In this document: positions 17,967 through 25,532 of the stretch, one piece after another
Layout of the letters: every line of letters starts with the position of its first letter
Numbering within the stretch: position 1 is the stretch's first letter
Origin: Sulfopaludibacter sp963835555
Lineage (GTDB): Bacteria > Acidobacteriota > Terriglobia > Bryobacterales > Bryobacteraceae
DNA: 64,000 nucleotides
NCBI GenBank assembly: GCA_963835555.1
Contig: CAWIGC010000018.1
Span: 1 to 64,000, forward strand
Reading direction: 5' to 3'
Notes under the pieces: model-generated
Database searches by the model: none
What the model saw: only the letters and a program-made list of their open reading frames with translations
Told to the model about the DNA's origin: nothing
Position numbers and translations under genes: made by a program

Positions 17967-18643
17967 ACCGCCAGCTTCTGCTTCCGCAGCAGCCGGGCCA
18001 GTTCCGCCCGGCCGCGATTGATTCGCGACTTCACCGTTCCTTCGGGAATCTGCAGTACATCCGCGATTTCCCGATATTCCATTTCCTGCAAATCCCGCAG
18101 GATCACCGCCTCGCGCAGATCCGGCGAAAGCTTTTGCAGCGTCGCCTTCAGAATCTGGCTGGCTTCCTGTCCCGCCAGCGCCGCATCCGGCCTCACAGCC
18201 GCCGCCGCGCCCACTTCTTCGATGATCGGAAGCTGCTCTTCGATCGAATCGGTCACGCGTTCCTGGCGTGTACGGCGATAGTGATCGATCAGGAGGTTAC
18301 GGGTAACCCGCGCCAGCCACGTGGCGAACGATCCTTCCGTCGAGCGGAAAGTTTTGATCGTCCGAAACACGCGCAGGAAAACTTCCTGGGTTAAATCCTG
18401 CGCTTCCGACCCGCTTCCCGTGAACCGGTAGCATAGGCCGTATACTCTTCGGGTGTGCAGCCGAACCAATTCCTCCCACGCAGGTTCATCACCGCGCAGG
18501 CACCGGGCAACGAGGCTTGAGTCGGGATCCAAAGTCCTTTTTAGCAGATCGCTGCCCTCGCGAACAGCCGCCGACAGTTGCACCGAAGGGGCCTGGGCCG
18601 TTCCGTTTTCGTAATTTCCGAAGGCTAACGCTGCGCTCGCCAT
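17963..18643 (-). CDS. ECF RNA polymerase sigma factor (RpoE-like)
   Basis: 226 residues. Region 2 includes EAQDLTQEVFLRVFRTIKTF and FATWLARVTRNLLIDHYRR. Region 4 includes LSPDLREAVILRDLQEMEYR and EIPEGTVKSR-like residues (IPEGTVKSRINRGRAEL). An N-terminal extension of about 40 residues precedes region 2. It is the first gene of a six-gene operon with its anti-sigma factor and several envelope proteins, and probably directs transcription of that operon in response to envelope stress. The 100 bp upstream (18644-18744) separate it from the divergent flippase-like gene; no ECF promoter consensus was clear enough to call. Confidence 0.92.
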   Translation of the reverse strand: MASAALAFGNYENGTAQAPSVQLSAAVREGSDLLKRTLDPDSSLVARCLRGDEPAWEELVRLHTRRVYGLCYRFTGSGSEAQDLTQEVFLRVFRTIKTFRSTEGSFATWLARVTRNLLIDHYRRTRQERVTDSIEEQLPIIEEVGAAAAVRPDAALAGQEASQILKATLQKLSPDLREAVILRDLQEMEYREIADVLQIPEGTVKSRINRGRAELARLLRKQKLAV

Positions 18644-18744
18644 CTCGCTCGTTCTTTCATATTTAGAAACGAGGCTTTATCATGATAGGTTCAATTTTTC
18701 CGGTACGCCAGTTTTTTAGGCCCGATTGCCGGTAAGGGGGAGAC

Positions 18745-19788
18745 ATTCGCCGTTCTACGTGGAAATGGCTGGCTGCCGGGCTTGCGGCGCTCGCCTGTCT
18801 GGTCTGGCTGGTGCATTCGCAACTGGCCTCCCGTTCGTTCGACTGGAGCCTGCTGGCCGCCACTCTGGGGAACCTGCACTGGCAATGGCTGGCCCTGGCG
18901 CTGGTTCCCGCCTTCGCCAGCTATTACGGCAGGGCCCTGCGGTGGGCTGTTTTTTTGCGGCCCCTCAAGGCGCATCCGTCCATCAGGAATCTCCTCGGCG
19001 CTACGGTCATCGGTTTCGCCGCCATTACCCTGTTCGGCCGGCCCGGCGAATTCGTCCGGCCGTACCTGATCGCACGCAAAGAACAGGTCCCGGTACCCTC
19101 TCAACTTGCCGCCTGGTTCCTGGAGCGGATGTTTGACCTGCTGATGGCCCTGGCCGTATTCGGCTTTGCCCTGAGCCGCATTCATACGGCTACCGTCCGG
19201 GTCGGCCCGAATCTCACGTGGGTGCTGGCGGTAGGCGGCCGGGTCGTGGTCTTCCTGTCCTGCACCGTACTGGTCGTGCTGTTGGGTATGCGCCATTTCG
19301 CCGAACCCCTGCGGCAGTGGCTGCTTCGCACCTTCAGGTTTTTACCCGAGCGGCACTTTTTGAAATTTGAACGCCTGATTACTACTTTTGTACAAGGAGT
19401 CGAATCCACGCGGAGCGACGGGGCTCTCTTCCTCATCCTCCTCTACTCTATCGCCGAGTGGGTGCTGTTTGCCGGTTGCTTCTGGTGCGTGGCGCAGGCT
19501 TATGTAGGGACTATAAATCTTACATTTGTCGATGTTATTATCTTCATGGGGTTTGTCGCTTTTGGCTCCACCATTCAAATTCCCGGAATCGGCGGCGGAG
19601 CCCAGGTGGTAGCGATCCTGGTGCTCACCGAATTGTTCGGCACTAAACTGGAACTGGCCACTTCCTTCGCGGTGTTTGTTTGGCTTTTGTCATTTGTAGT
19701 AGTTGTTCCAGTAGGGCTGATTTGGGCGCTGAGTGAGGGTTTGAACTGGCGGAAACTGCGTGATCTGGGCCAGGAGGCCTCCCAATGA
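18745..19788 (+). CDS. lysylphosphatidylglycerol-synthetase-like flippase-domain membrane protein (UPF0104), apparent ATT start
   Basis: The protein has about eight membrane helices and the family phrases YYGRALRWAVFL, FGRPGEFVRPYLIARK, ERMFDLLMAL and IPGIGGGAQV, as in the membrane part of MprF-like lipid flippases. The first usual start codon is GTG at 18811, but that would cut into helix 1. In the same frame the codons from an ATT at 18745 give IRRSTWKWLAAGLAALACLV, the basic-then-hydrophobic N-terminus expected. A strong AAGGGGGA stands just before it, and a TAA at 18733 blocks anything longer. So either ATT is the initiator or the ATG has been misread. It probably moves or binds lipids in the inner membrane. 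The 3' end overlaps nrdR (ATGA). Confidence 0.75.
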   Translation: MRRSTWKWLAAGLAALACLVWLVHSQLASRSFDWSLLAATLGNLHWQWLALALVPAFASYYGRALRWAVFLRPLKAHPSIRNLLGATVIGFAAITLFGRPGEFVRPYLIARKEQVPVPSQLAAWFLERMFDLLMALAVFGFALSRIHTATVRVGPNLTWVLAVGGRVVVFLSCTVLVVLLGMRHFAEPLRQWLLRTFRFLPERHFLKFERLITTFVQGVESTRSDGALFLILLYSIAEWVLFAGCFWCVAQAYVGTINLTFVDVIIFMGFVAFGSTIQIPGIGGGAQVVAILVLTELFGTKLELATSFAVFVWLLSFVVVVPVGLIWALSEGLNWRKLRDLGQEASQ

Positions 19789-20246
19789 AATGTCCATTTT
19801 GCAATCATTTGCACGATAAGGTAGTGGATTCGCGCGAGAGCAAGGAGGGCGAGGCCATTCGCCGCCGCCGCGAGTGCCTCTCCTGCGAGCGAAGGTTCAC
19901 GACCTACGAACGGATCGACGAAGTACCTTATATGGTGGTCAAAAAGGATGGCCGGCGCGAGAAGTTCGACCGGCAAAAGGTCCTGGGCGGATTGCTCAAG
20001 GCTTGCGAGAAGCGTCCGGTCAGCATGTCCAAACTCTCGGAACTGGTCAACCGGGTGGAATCCAAGGTGAGCGATTCACCGGATCGCGAAATATCTACTA
20101 TCGATATAGGAGAATTTTTGATGGACAGTCTCAAGGATCTGGACAAGATCGCTTACGTCCGATTCGCGTCGGTGTACCGCGATTTCCAGGACGAGCAGGC
20201 ATTTTTCAACGAACTGAAGAACCTGATGCGCCAAAAATTGACGTAG
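19785..20246 (+). CDS. nrdR: transcriptional repressor NrdR
   Basis: 153 residues, the usual length. An N-terminal zinc ribbon (CPFC at 3-6, CLSC at 31-34) followed by ERRFTTYER leads into an ATP-cone domain (VVKKDGRREKFDRQKVLGGL ... YVRFASVYRDF). NrdR binds (d)ATP and represses ribonucleotide reductase genes through NrdR boxes. It is translationally coupled to the flippase-like gene (4-nt overlap). No nrd gene lies in the window. Confidence 0.96.
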   Translation: MKCPFCNHLHDKVVDSRESKEGEAIRRRRECLSCERRFTTYERIDEVPYMVVKKDGRREKFDRQKVLGGLLKACEKRPVSMSKLSELVNRVESKVSDSPDREISTIDIGEFLMDSLKDLDKIAYVRFASVYRDFQDEQAFFNELKNLMRQKLT

Positions 20247-20280
20247 CTCCCAAGGTTATGCCGTTTGCATGTAACCTTCT

Positions 20281-20445
20281 CAGTTTTAAGACATCTCTTA
20301 AAATAGAACTTTAATTCTGCTCGGCGATGATGTTATCATCAGATGAAAGTCGGACCCCGAATGCAACCACTGTTCTCAACAGTTGGGGCAGGACCAGCAC
20401 GTCGAACGATTCTCAAATAAAACATAACCCCAGTTTTCAGACATC
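20281..20445. repeat. 15-bp direct repeat, copies 150 bp apart
   Basis: cagttttaagacatc at 20281-20295 recurs as cagttttcagacatc at 20431-20445 with one mismatch. Both copies lie in the 241-bp gap between nrdR and rpoD. They could be binding sites for a regulator of rpoD or parts of duplicated promoters. Confidence 0.5.
20284..20303. promoter_or_regulatory. perfect 8-bp inverted repeat downstream of nrdR
   Basis: ttttaaga and tcttaaaa are separated by 4 bases, 38 bp after the nrdR stop. The stem is AT-rich, so it is more likely an operator or a weak terminator than a strong hairpin. Two further small dyads follow in the same gap: gatgat/atcatc at 20326-20340 and actgtt/aacagt at 20369-20383. 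Confidence 0.4.
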
Positions 20446-20487
20446 GATTTGTAATCATCGCGTGTCCCGAGGGGGAGGTGAGTCTTA

Positions 20488-22017
20488 GTGGATCAATTTG
20501 AAGATCAATTCCTGGCGGAAGACCCTGAAAAATTAGGCCTGAGTTTCGAAGACGAAGCCAAATTCTTTGATCCGGAAGCGGCTCACGAAGCGGACTTCCT
20601 GCATCCGGCGCCTGTCGAAGAGTCCATTTACACGGACGATCCGGTGCGCGTTTACCTCCGCGAAATGGGTGCTGTGCCGCTTTTGACGCGTGAGGGCGAA
20701 GTCGATCTGGCGCGCCGGATGGAACGCGGCAAGTTACGGATGCAAAAGGCCATTAGCCGTTCAGCCTTAGTCCAGGGAGTGGTCGTCGAATTGAGTGAAG
20801 CCCTGAAAAAGGGCGTTGTTGAGATTGAAACTGTCGCCGACTTGGGCGATGTCGAAGAAGGCAGCCCCGCCGATATTAAAGTCCGTTCCGAAGCCGCCAA
20901 GAAGTTTGCCGACGTCAGTATCCTGCAGAAAAAACTCCAGCAATTGGAGGAAAAGGTCACCACCGCTCCAGCAGCCAGCAAGCGTTCGCGGAAGCGCCTG
21001 GTGGGCAAACTCAACCGGGCCAAAGTGGAAACCTCCCTGGCGATTCGCCGCTGCCCCTTCAGGGCGTTGAAATGGAAAGAGTTCTCGCGCGAGATCGAGC
21101 GCGCGGTGGATGAAATCAGCCACCTCGACAGCGAGATCAAGAAGATCGAGGTGCGCAGCAACCCGGCGTTGCAGCAGCGCCTCCGGGAACTCAAGAAAGA
21201 GATCAAAAAGCGAGAGCAGGTAGCCGGCGCGACGTTGCCGGAACTGCGCCATAGCCTCACGGTGATTCGCCATGGCGAGGCGGAAGCAGAACGGGCCAAA
21301 AAAGACCTGGTCGAGGCGAACCTCCGCTTGGTGGTGTCGGTGGCCAAAAAGTACGTCAACCGCGGCCTTCACCTCCTGGACCTGATCCAGGAAGGCAACA
21401 TCGGGCTCATGCGCGCCGCCGATAAATTCGAATACCGCCGCGGCTACAAGTTTTCTACCTACGCTACGTGGTGGATTCGCCAGGCGATTACCCGGGCGAT
21501 TGCGGACCAGTCCCGGACCATTCGCATTCCGGTACACATGAACGAAAGTATGAACAAATTCCTGCGGGCAACGCGCGAGCTCGAAAAGGAATTGGGTCGT
21601 ACTCCTACAAATGAAGAAATTGGCCGGCGGATGGACATCCCCGTCGAGAAGGTCCAGAAACTCAAGACCATCTCGCGCGACCCCGTGTCGCTCGAAACGC
21701 CAGTAGGCCGCGATGGCGAATCGGCCCTCGGAGACCTGATCGAGGATCGCTGGGTGGGTTCTCCGGTGGATGCCGTCATCGAATCCAACGTCCGCGACGA
21801 GACTGCGGGCATCCTCAAAACGCTTTCCCCAAAAGAGGAGAAAGTAATCCGCATGCGTTTTGGCATCGGCTGCGAACGGGAACATACCCTGGAAGAGATC
21901 GGCCAGGAATTCGATGTCACCCGCGAGCGAATCCGGCAGATCGAAGCCAAAGCCCTGCGCCAATTACGCGCTCCCGAACGGGCCCGCCGCCTGCGTGCCC
22001 TCATGGCCGCACGCTAA
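20488..22017 (+). CDS. rpoD: primary RNA polymerase sigma factor RpoD (SigA)
   Basis: 509 residues starting at GTG, preceded by a strong GGGGGAGGTGAG ribosome binding site. Region 1.2 is at about 50-80 (DDPVRVYLREMGAVPLLTRE), a charged non-conserved region occupies about 100-240, regions 2.1-2.4 begin at about 275 (EANLRLVVSVAKKYVNRGL, FSTYATWWIRQAITRAIADQ), region 3 has TRELEKELGRTPTNEEIGRR, and region 4.2 is LEEIGQEFDVTRERIRQIEA. Region 4 ends in a basic tail. It directs housekeeping transcription. It is not next to dnaG as in many bacteria. The 241-bp leader carries several inverted and direct repeats, which suggests regulated expression. Confidence 0.96.
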   Translation: MDQFEDQFLAEDPEKLGLSFEDEAKFFDPEAAHEADFLHPAPVEESIYTDDPVRVYLREMGAVPLLTREGEVDLARRMERGKLRMQKAISRSALVQGVVVELSEALKKGVVEIETVADLGDVEEGSPADIKVRSEAAKKFADVSILQKKLQQLEEKVTTAPAASKRSRKRLVGKLNRAKVETSLAIRRCPFRALKWKEFSREIERAVDEISHLDSEIKKIEVRSNPALQQRLRELKKEIKKREQVAGATLPELRHSLTVIRHGEAEAERAKKDLVEANLRLVVSVAKKYVNRGLHLLDLIQEGNIGLMRAADKFEYRRGYKFSTYATWWIRQAITRAIADQSRTIRIPVHMNESMNKFLRATRELEKELGRTPTNEEIGRRMDIPVEKVQKLKTISRDPVSLETPVGRDGESALGDLIEDRWVGSPVDAVIESNVRDETAGILKTLSPKEEKVIRMRFGIGCEREHTLEEIGQEFDVTRERIRQIEAKALRQLRAPERARRLRALMAAR

Positions 22018-22166
22018 ACCGGCGCATCCGGCCCGTGCGCAGTGTGACAGATTGCCGCCCTGTGCCAGTTCCGCCACGGCCGGCGATCGGACATCCGTTT
22101 GTAAACAAAGAACGTATCCTGTGGTAGCGGGATTGCTATAAACTCCGTTCGAAGGAGGGCAACCGG

Positions 22167-22388
22167 CTGCCGGTCGTCAAAATTACAAGACAGGGCATAG
22201 CGGCTATCGCGCTCTCAGTCGCCCTTCTCTGGGGCTGCTGGATTGCCACTCGTCTCATCATGCAACGCTCCCTGGCGGAACGCGCGCGCGTTCTGCATGA
22301 CCTCCAGTTGCTGCAGCGGAAACACCAGCCCCGCCCGGTGGTCGTTCCAGCAGCCCGCCAGCGCCTGGGTCATTTACTCCTGACGTAA
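22167..22388 (+). CDS. small single-pass membrane protein, non-standard start
   Basis: A 73-codon frame reads KITRQGIAAIALSVALLWGC and continues with an amphipathic, Arg/Leu/Gln-rich part (RVLHDLQLLQRKHQ) before TAA at 22386. It has one membrane helix with a basic N-terminus, then a likely coiled or surface-lying tail. GAAGGAGGG at 22151-22158 is a good ribosome binding site. The first in-frame near-cognate codon after it is CTG at 22167; there is no ATG, GTG or TTG in a suitable place, so the start is uncertain. Function unknown; it follows rpoD and precedes a lipoprotein gene. Confidence 0.45.
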   Translation: MPVVKITRQGIAAIALSVALLWGCWIATRLIMQRSLAERARVLHDLQLLQRKHQPRPVVVPAARQRLGHLLLT

Positions 22389-22423
22389 CGGGATTGCGCC
22401 AAGCGGTAAGCTGAAAGCTACAA

Positions 22424-24193
22424 ATGGCGAAATTCGTCGCTTTGGTTCTGCTGCTGCTTGTCGCTTCAGGTTGTGGCCGAAGTCCCTCCGAAGAACTGGC
22501 TCACCTATCGGAAGAATTCGTCAATACGACTCTTTCCTTTTCTCCGACGGCGGCCACCGCGGCCGGCCTTCATGCCTTTCGGAAGCAGAATCTGGACGAG
22601 ATGCTGGATGACATGTCCCTCGCCGCTCTGGACAGGCAGCTTCGTTATTATCAGGATTTTCGCGGCCGCCTGGACAAACTGGACGGCGCCGGCCTCACCC
22701 CCGAAGACCGTGCCGATGTAATACTCATGCGGGACCAGTGTTCGCTGCAGATTCTTGATTTGAACGAAATCCAGAGCGCCGCTCATAATCCAGCAAGATA
22801 CGCGGAGATCCTGGGGCAGGGTCTGTTCACGCCCCTGGCGCTGGAATACGCACCTCAGACCGATCGCATCCACCACATCCTGGCGCGGCTGCGGCAGGTT
22901 CCGTTGTTTCTGAACCAGGCCGAAACCAATCTGAGCACCGCGCCGGCAGTCTGGACCCATCTGGCCTTCAGTGAAACCCAGGCGAACATCGACATGGTGG
23001 ACAAGATCATCCGCGACGCCGTTCCCGGCAGTTTGAAGGATGCCTACTCTAAAGCCGCGCAACCCGCCATCGACGCCATGCGCACGTACCAGGCATTCCT
23101 GAAAAATACTCTCAGCCAGCGCACCGGCGAGTGGCGGTTGGGAGAGCTTTATGCCCGTAAGTTCCGCTTCACCATGCACAGCTCCATGCCGGCGGACAAC
23201 ATGCTGGCAGATGCCACGCGCGATCTGTCCGGCCAGCGGGCCCGCATGCTGGAACTCGCCCTGCCGCTCCACGCGAAACTCGCCCCATCGCACCACGATC
23301 ACTCCGACCTGAGCGGAGATGCCCGGCAAAACCAGGTGATCGGCGAAGTTCTGGCGCATATTGCCGAGCGCCGCTCCACCCCGGAATCGTACCTCGACGA
23401 TGCCCGCAAAGACCTTGCGGAGGCCCGCGAGTTTATTCGCAAAAAGCATCTTCTGACCCTGCCGGCCCGTGCGAATTTGCAGGTAGTACCCACCCCCGAG
23501 TTCGAGCGCGACATCTACACCGCGGGCGGATTCAATCCGGCGCCTCCCCTGGAACCCCAGTTGGGCGCGTTCTACTGGATTACGCCGATCCCCCCGGACT
23601 GGACGGCCGGGCAGGCCGCCTCGAAGCTGCGGGAATACAACGAATCCATGCTCTGCCTGCTGACCCTGCACGAAGCCGTTCCCGGCCACTACGTGCAGTT
23701 CGAAATCGCCGGCGGCATCCAGCCGGCTGCGCGGCGGGCATTGCGCGCCCTCTATGGTAGCGGGCCTTATGTGGAAGGCTGGGCGCAATACGGCGAACAG
23801 ATGATGCTGGAACAGGGCTTTCGAAATCACTCGCCGGAGCTGGAGCTCACCTTCGCCAAACAGCAGCTCCGCGTGATTGCGAACGCTATCCTGGATGTCC
23901 GGCTCCAGACCTTGGGCATGACGGACCAGGAAGCCTTGGACTTCCTCGAAAAACAGGCATTTCAGGAACACCAGGAGGCCGTGGAGAAACTGCAGCGGGC
24001 CAAGGCCACCTCGGCCCAACTGCCTGCGTATTATGTGGGCTGGACCCAGTGGATTACCCTGCGCGACGAGATCAAAAAGGCTCAGGGCGCGTCCTTCCAT
24101 CTGACCGAGTTTCATGATCGCGCCTTGCAGGAAGGGGCCGTGCCCATGGAGGCGCTGCGGCAATTGATTCTTCAGGCGCCGCAGCAACCGTAG
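22424..24193 (+). CDS. DUF885 family lipoprotein, putative metallopeptidase-like
   Basis: 589 residues. It begins with a lipoprotein signal (LLLLVASGC, Cys17). The mostly helical body matches DUF885 proteins and contains the diagnostic HEAVPGHYVQFE (His416, Glu417, His422), an HExxxGH-type zinc site resembling gluzincin-like enzymes, followed by the conserved EGWAQYGEQMMLE. The family is predicted to act on peptides or amides in the envelope; substrates are not established. ATG at 22424 gives a proper signal. Intact and of usual length. Confidence 0.82.
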   Translation: MAKFVALVLLLLVASGCGRSPSEELAHLSEEFVNTTLSFSPTAATAAGLHAFRKQNLDEMLDDMSLAALDRQLRYYQDFRGRLDKLDGAGLTPEDRADVILMRDQCSLQILDLNEIQSAAHNPARYAEILGQGLFTPLALEYAPQTDRIHHILARLRQVPLFLNQAETNLSTAPAVWTHLAFSETQANIDMVDKIIRDAVPGSLKDAYSKAAQPAIDAMRTYQAFLKNTLSQRTGEWRLGELYARKFRFTMHSSMPADNMLADATRDLSGQRARMLELALPLHAKLAPSHHDHSDLSGDARQNQVIGEVLAHIAERRSTPESYLDDARKDLAEAREFIRKKHLLTLPARANLQVVPTPEFERDIYTAGGFNPAPPLEPQLGAFYWITPIPPDWTAGQAASKLREYNESMLCLLTLHEAVPGHYVQFEIAGGIQPAARRALRALYGSGPYVEGWAQYGEQMMLEQGFRNHSPELELTFAKQQLRVIANAILDVRLQTLGMTDQEALDFLEKQAFQEHQEAVEKLQRAKATSAQLPAYYVGWTQWITLRDEIKKAQGASFHLTEFHDRALQEGAVPMEALRQLILQAPQQP

Positions 24194-24209
24194 CGGCCTG
24201 AAAAGCGTC

Positions 24210-24215
24210 TATAAT
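24210..24215 (+). promoter_or_regulatory. -10-like TATAAT upstream of lepB
   Basis: A perfect TATAAT lies 23 bases before the lepB ATG, which would give a leader of about 15-17 nt. No TTGACA-like -35 is evident at the usual distance. Confidence 0.45.
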
Positions 24216-24238
24216 TAGCGTAGCAGTGAACTGTTGGG

Positions 24239-24853
24239 ATGCTAGACAACGCAAGCTTTGATCCACAGGGCGACGTCCACGCCTCCGCTCCGGCGGAGAT
24301 CGCCGGGAAGCCCGCTGGGAGCCGTATCCGGAACGCTCTTTCCTGGCTGCGCGACCTCTCATTTTCCGTTCTCATTGCCGTGGTGCTGATCGTGTTCATC
24401 TACCAGCCGGTAAAGGTGGAAGGCACCAGCATGCAACCCACCCTCAGCGACAAAGAACGCATCTTCATCAACAAATTCACCTATCGCTTCGGCCTTGGAG
24501 GGATCGAGCGCGGCGATACCGTGGTGTTCTGGTATCCGGAAGATCCGTCCAAGTCATACATCAAACGCGTAATCGGAATTCCCGGCGACCGGATCCGTAT
24601 CGATTCGGGCCAGGTTTTCGTGAATGACCGGCCGCTGGTGGAAGATTATGTCGAAGAGGACTTCAAAGACCAGATGTCCTGGCCGGCGACGCATCGCGAT
24701 AAGGCCGTGCCGGAGGACGAGTACTTCGTGCTGGGCGACCATCGCAGTTCCTCCAGCGACAGCCGTTCCTGGGGCTTCGTTCCCCGCGGGAATATCTACG
24801 GCAAGGCGGTTTTCGCCTACTGGCCATTGCAGAAACTCGGCCGCCTGCGTTAG
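24239..24853 (+). CDS. lepB: signal peptidase I
   Basis: 204 residues. One N-terminal membrane helix (SFSVLIAVVLIVFIYQ, about 41-56) follows a cytoplasmic segment of 40 residues. The catalytic dyad is visible: Ser64 in EGTSMQPTL and Lys109 in YIKRVIGIPGDR. Box E (VLGDHRSSSSDSRSWGFV) is complete. The enzyme cleaves Sec and Tat signal peptides at the outer face of the inner membrane. No operon partner: the preceding gene ends 45 bp upstream and the following 450 bp hold only decayed sequence. Confidence 0.95.
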   Translation: MLDNASFDPQGDVHASAPAEIAGKPAGSRIRNALSWLRDLSFSVLIAVVLIVFIYQPVKVEGTSMQPTLSDKERIFINKFTYRFGLGGIERGDTVVFWYPEDPSKSYIKRVIGIPGDRIRIDSGQVFVNDRPLVEDYVEEDFKDQMSWPATHRDKAVPEDEYFVLGDHRSSSSDSRSWGFVPRGNIYGKAVFAYWPLQKLGRLR

Positions 24854-25050
24854 TTACCGTTATAGGGGCCCCAACGAGAATTTGGTTCCCGTTGTGAGGC
24901 GTCAGGCGACAACCTTGAGACCGACGGCGGTGAGCAGCGCATCCAGAATAACCCTTGTCGGCCAGTTGATATCGACGGCAGCACGGGACCTTCTCGACGA
25001 ACTCCTCCTGTGGGGTGAGATACCAGGAGCATACCGCCGTGAACGCCTGT
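24854..25050. other. non-coding, probably decayed sequence after lepB
   Basis: Open frames on both strands here have no family-like pattern. The stretch leads into the four-helix-bundle pseudogene at 25051 and may be remnant DNA from the same event. Confidence 0.35.
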
Positions 25051-25261
25051 ATGGCCATTTCCAAACCAGCCCGGACGTTTCAGGATTTTGCCGGTCTGGC
25101 AGAAGCTCACGGATTCGTGCTGGAGGTATACGCTCTCACCGCTGCGTTTCATCCCAGAAACATCGCCGAAGGGTGCCGCTACTTTCTTTCTGATCCTCGC
25201 CAAGGATCTTGGATATGGACAGACTGAAAAGCCGGCCGCCATCCTGGCTTCTGGCTGCTGA
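25051..25261 (+). pseudogene. four helix bundle protein (23S rRNA-intervening-sequence family) remnant
   Basis: The frame from ATG 25051 reads ARTFQDF..LAEAHGFVLEVY, then ALTAAF, matching the family start 'f.dL.vWq.Ah.lvlevY.lT..FP'. The middle of the protein (the GLtsQlrRAa segment) is missing, and the sequence jumps to PRNIAEGC. After a frameshift at about 25180 the C-terminal signature FLILAKDLGYGQTE appears and ends at TGA 25259-25261. An internal deletion plus frameshift means a dead copy. These genes are found both inside 23S rRNA intervening sequences and as free-standing copies in many genomes. Confidence 0.6.
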
Positions 25262-25275
25262 CTTCCTCGACTCCC

Positions 25276-25309
25276 ATATCCCGCAGGGATATCAAGGGTG
25301 GAGCCCTTG
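25276..25309. terminator. two back-to-back hairpins, possible terminator
   Basis: atatccc/gggatat (25276-25292, 3-nt loop) is directly followed by caaggg/cccttg (25293-25309, 5-nt loop). They lie 2 bp beyond the stop of the leftward DUF2905 gene, at the end of that gene pair. No clear T-run, so termination is an inference. Confidence 0.45.
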
Positions 25310-25311
25310 GC

Positions 25312-25530
25312 TTAGCGGAACTTCCCGGCGATCCACATCACCAGCGAGAACAGGACGCTCACCACAATACAGGTAGCCAGCGGGAAATAGAAGGACGAGT
25401 TCTTTCCGTGGATGTAGATATCGCCCGGCAGACGCCCCAGTTTCAGCGGCAATCGCCCGCCGAAACTGATCAAAAGGCCGGCTGCCAGCAGAATCAAACC
25501 CGCGGCGATGAGTGCGCGGCCCAGGGGCAT
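25312..25530 (-). CDS. DUF2905 family small membrane protein
   Basis: 72 residues with two membrane helices (LIAAGLILLAAGLLISFGG and FPLATCIVVSVLFSLVMWI) separated by the family phrase RLPGDIYIHGKNSSFYFPL. DUF2905 proteins are short inner-membrane proteins of unknown function. The gene starts 2 bp after the xylB stop, so both are likely on one transcript. Confidence 0.85.
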   Translation of the reverse strand: MPLGRALIAAGLILLAAGLLISFGGRLPLKLGRLPGDIYIHGKNSSFYFPLATCIVVSVLFSLVMWIAGKFR

Positions 25531-25532
25531 GG

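Noticed and set aside
24850..25242. 130-codon minus-strand frame after lepB
   Set aside because: Its translation shows no family pattern and it is antisense to the four-helix-bundle remnant.
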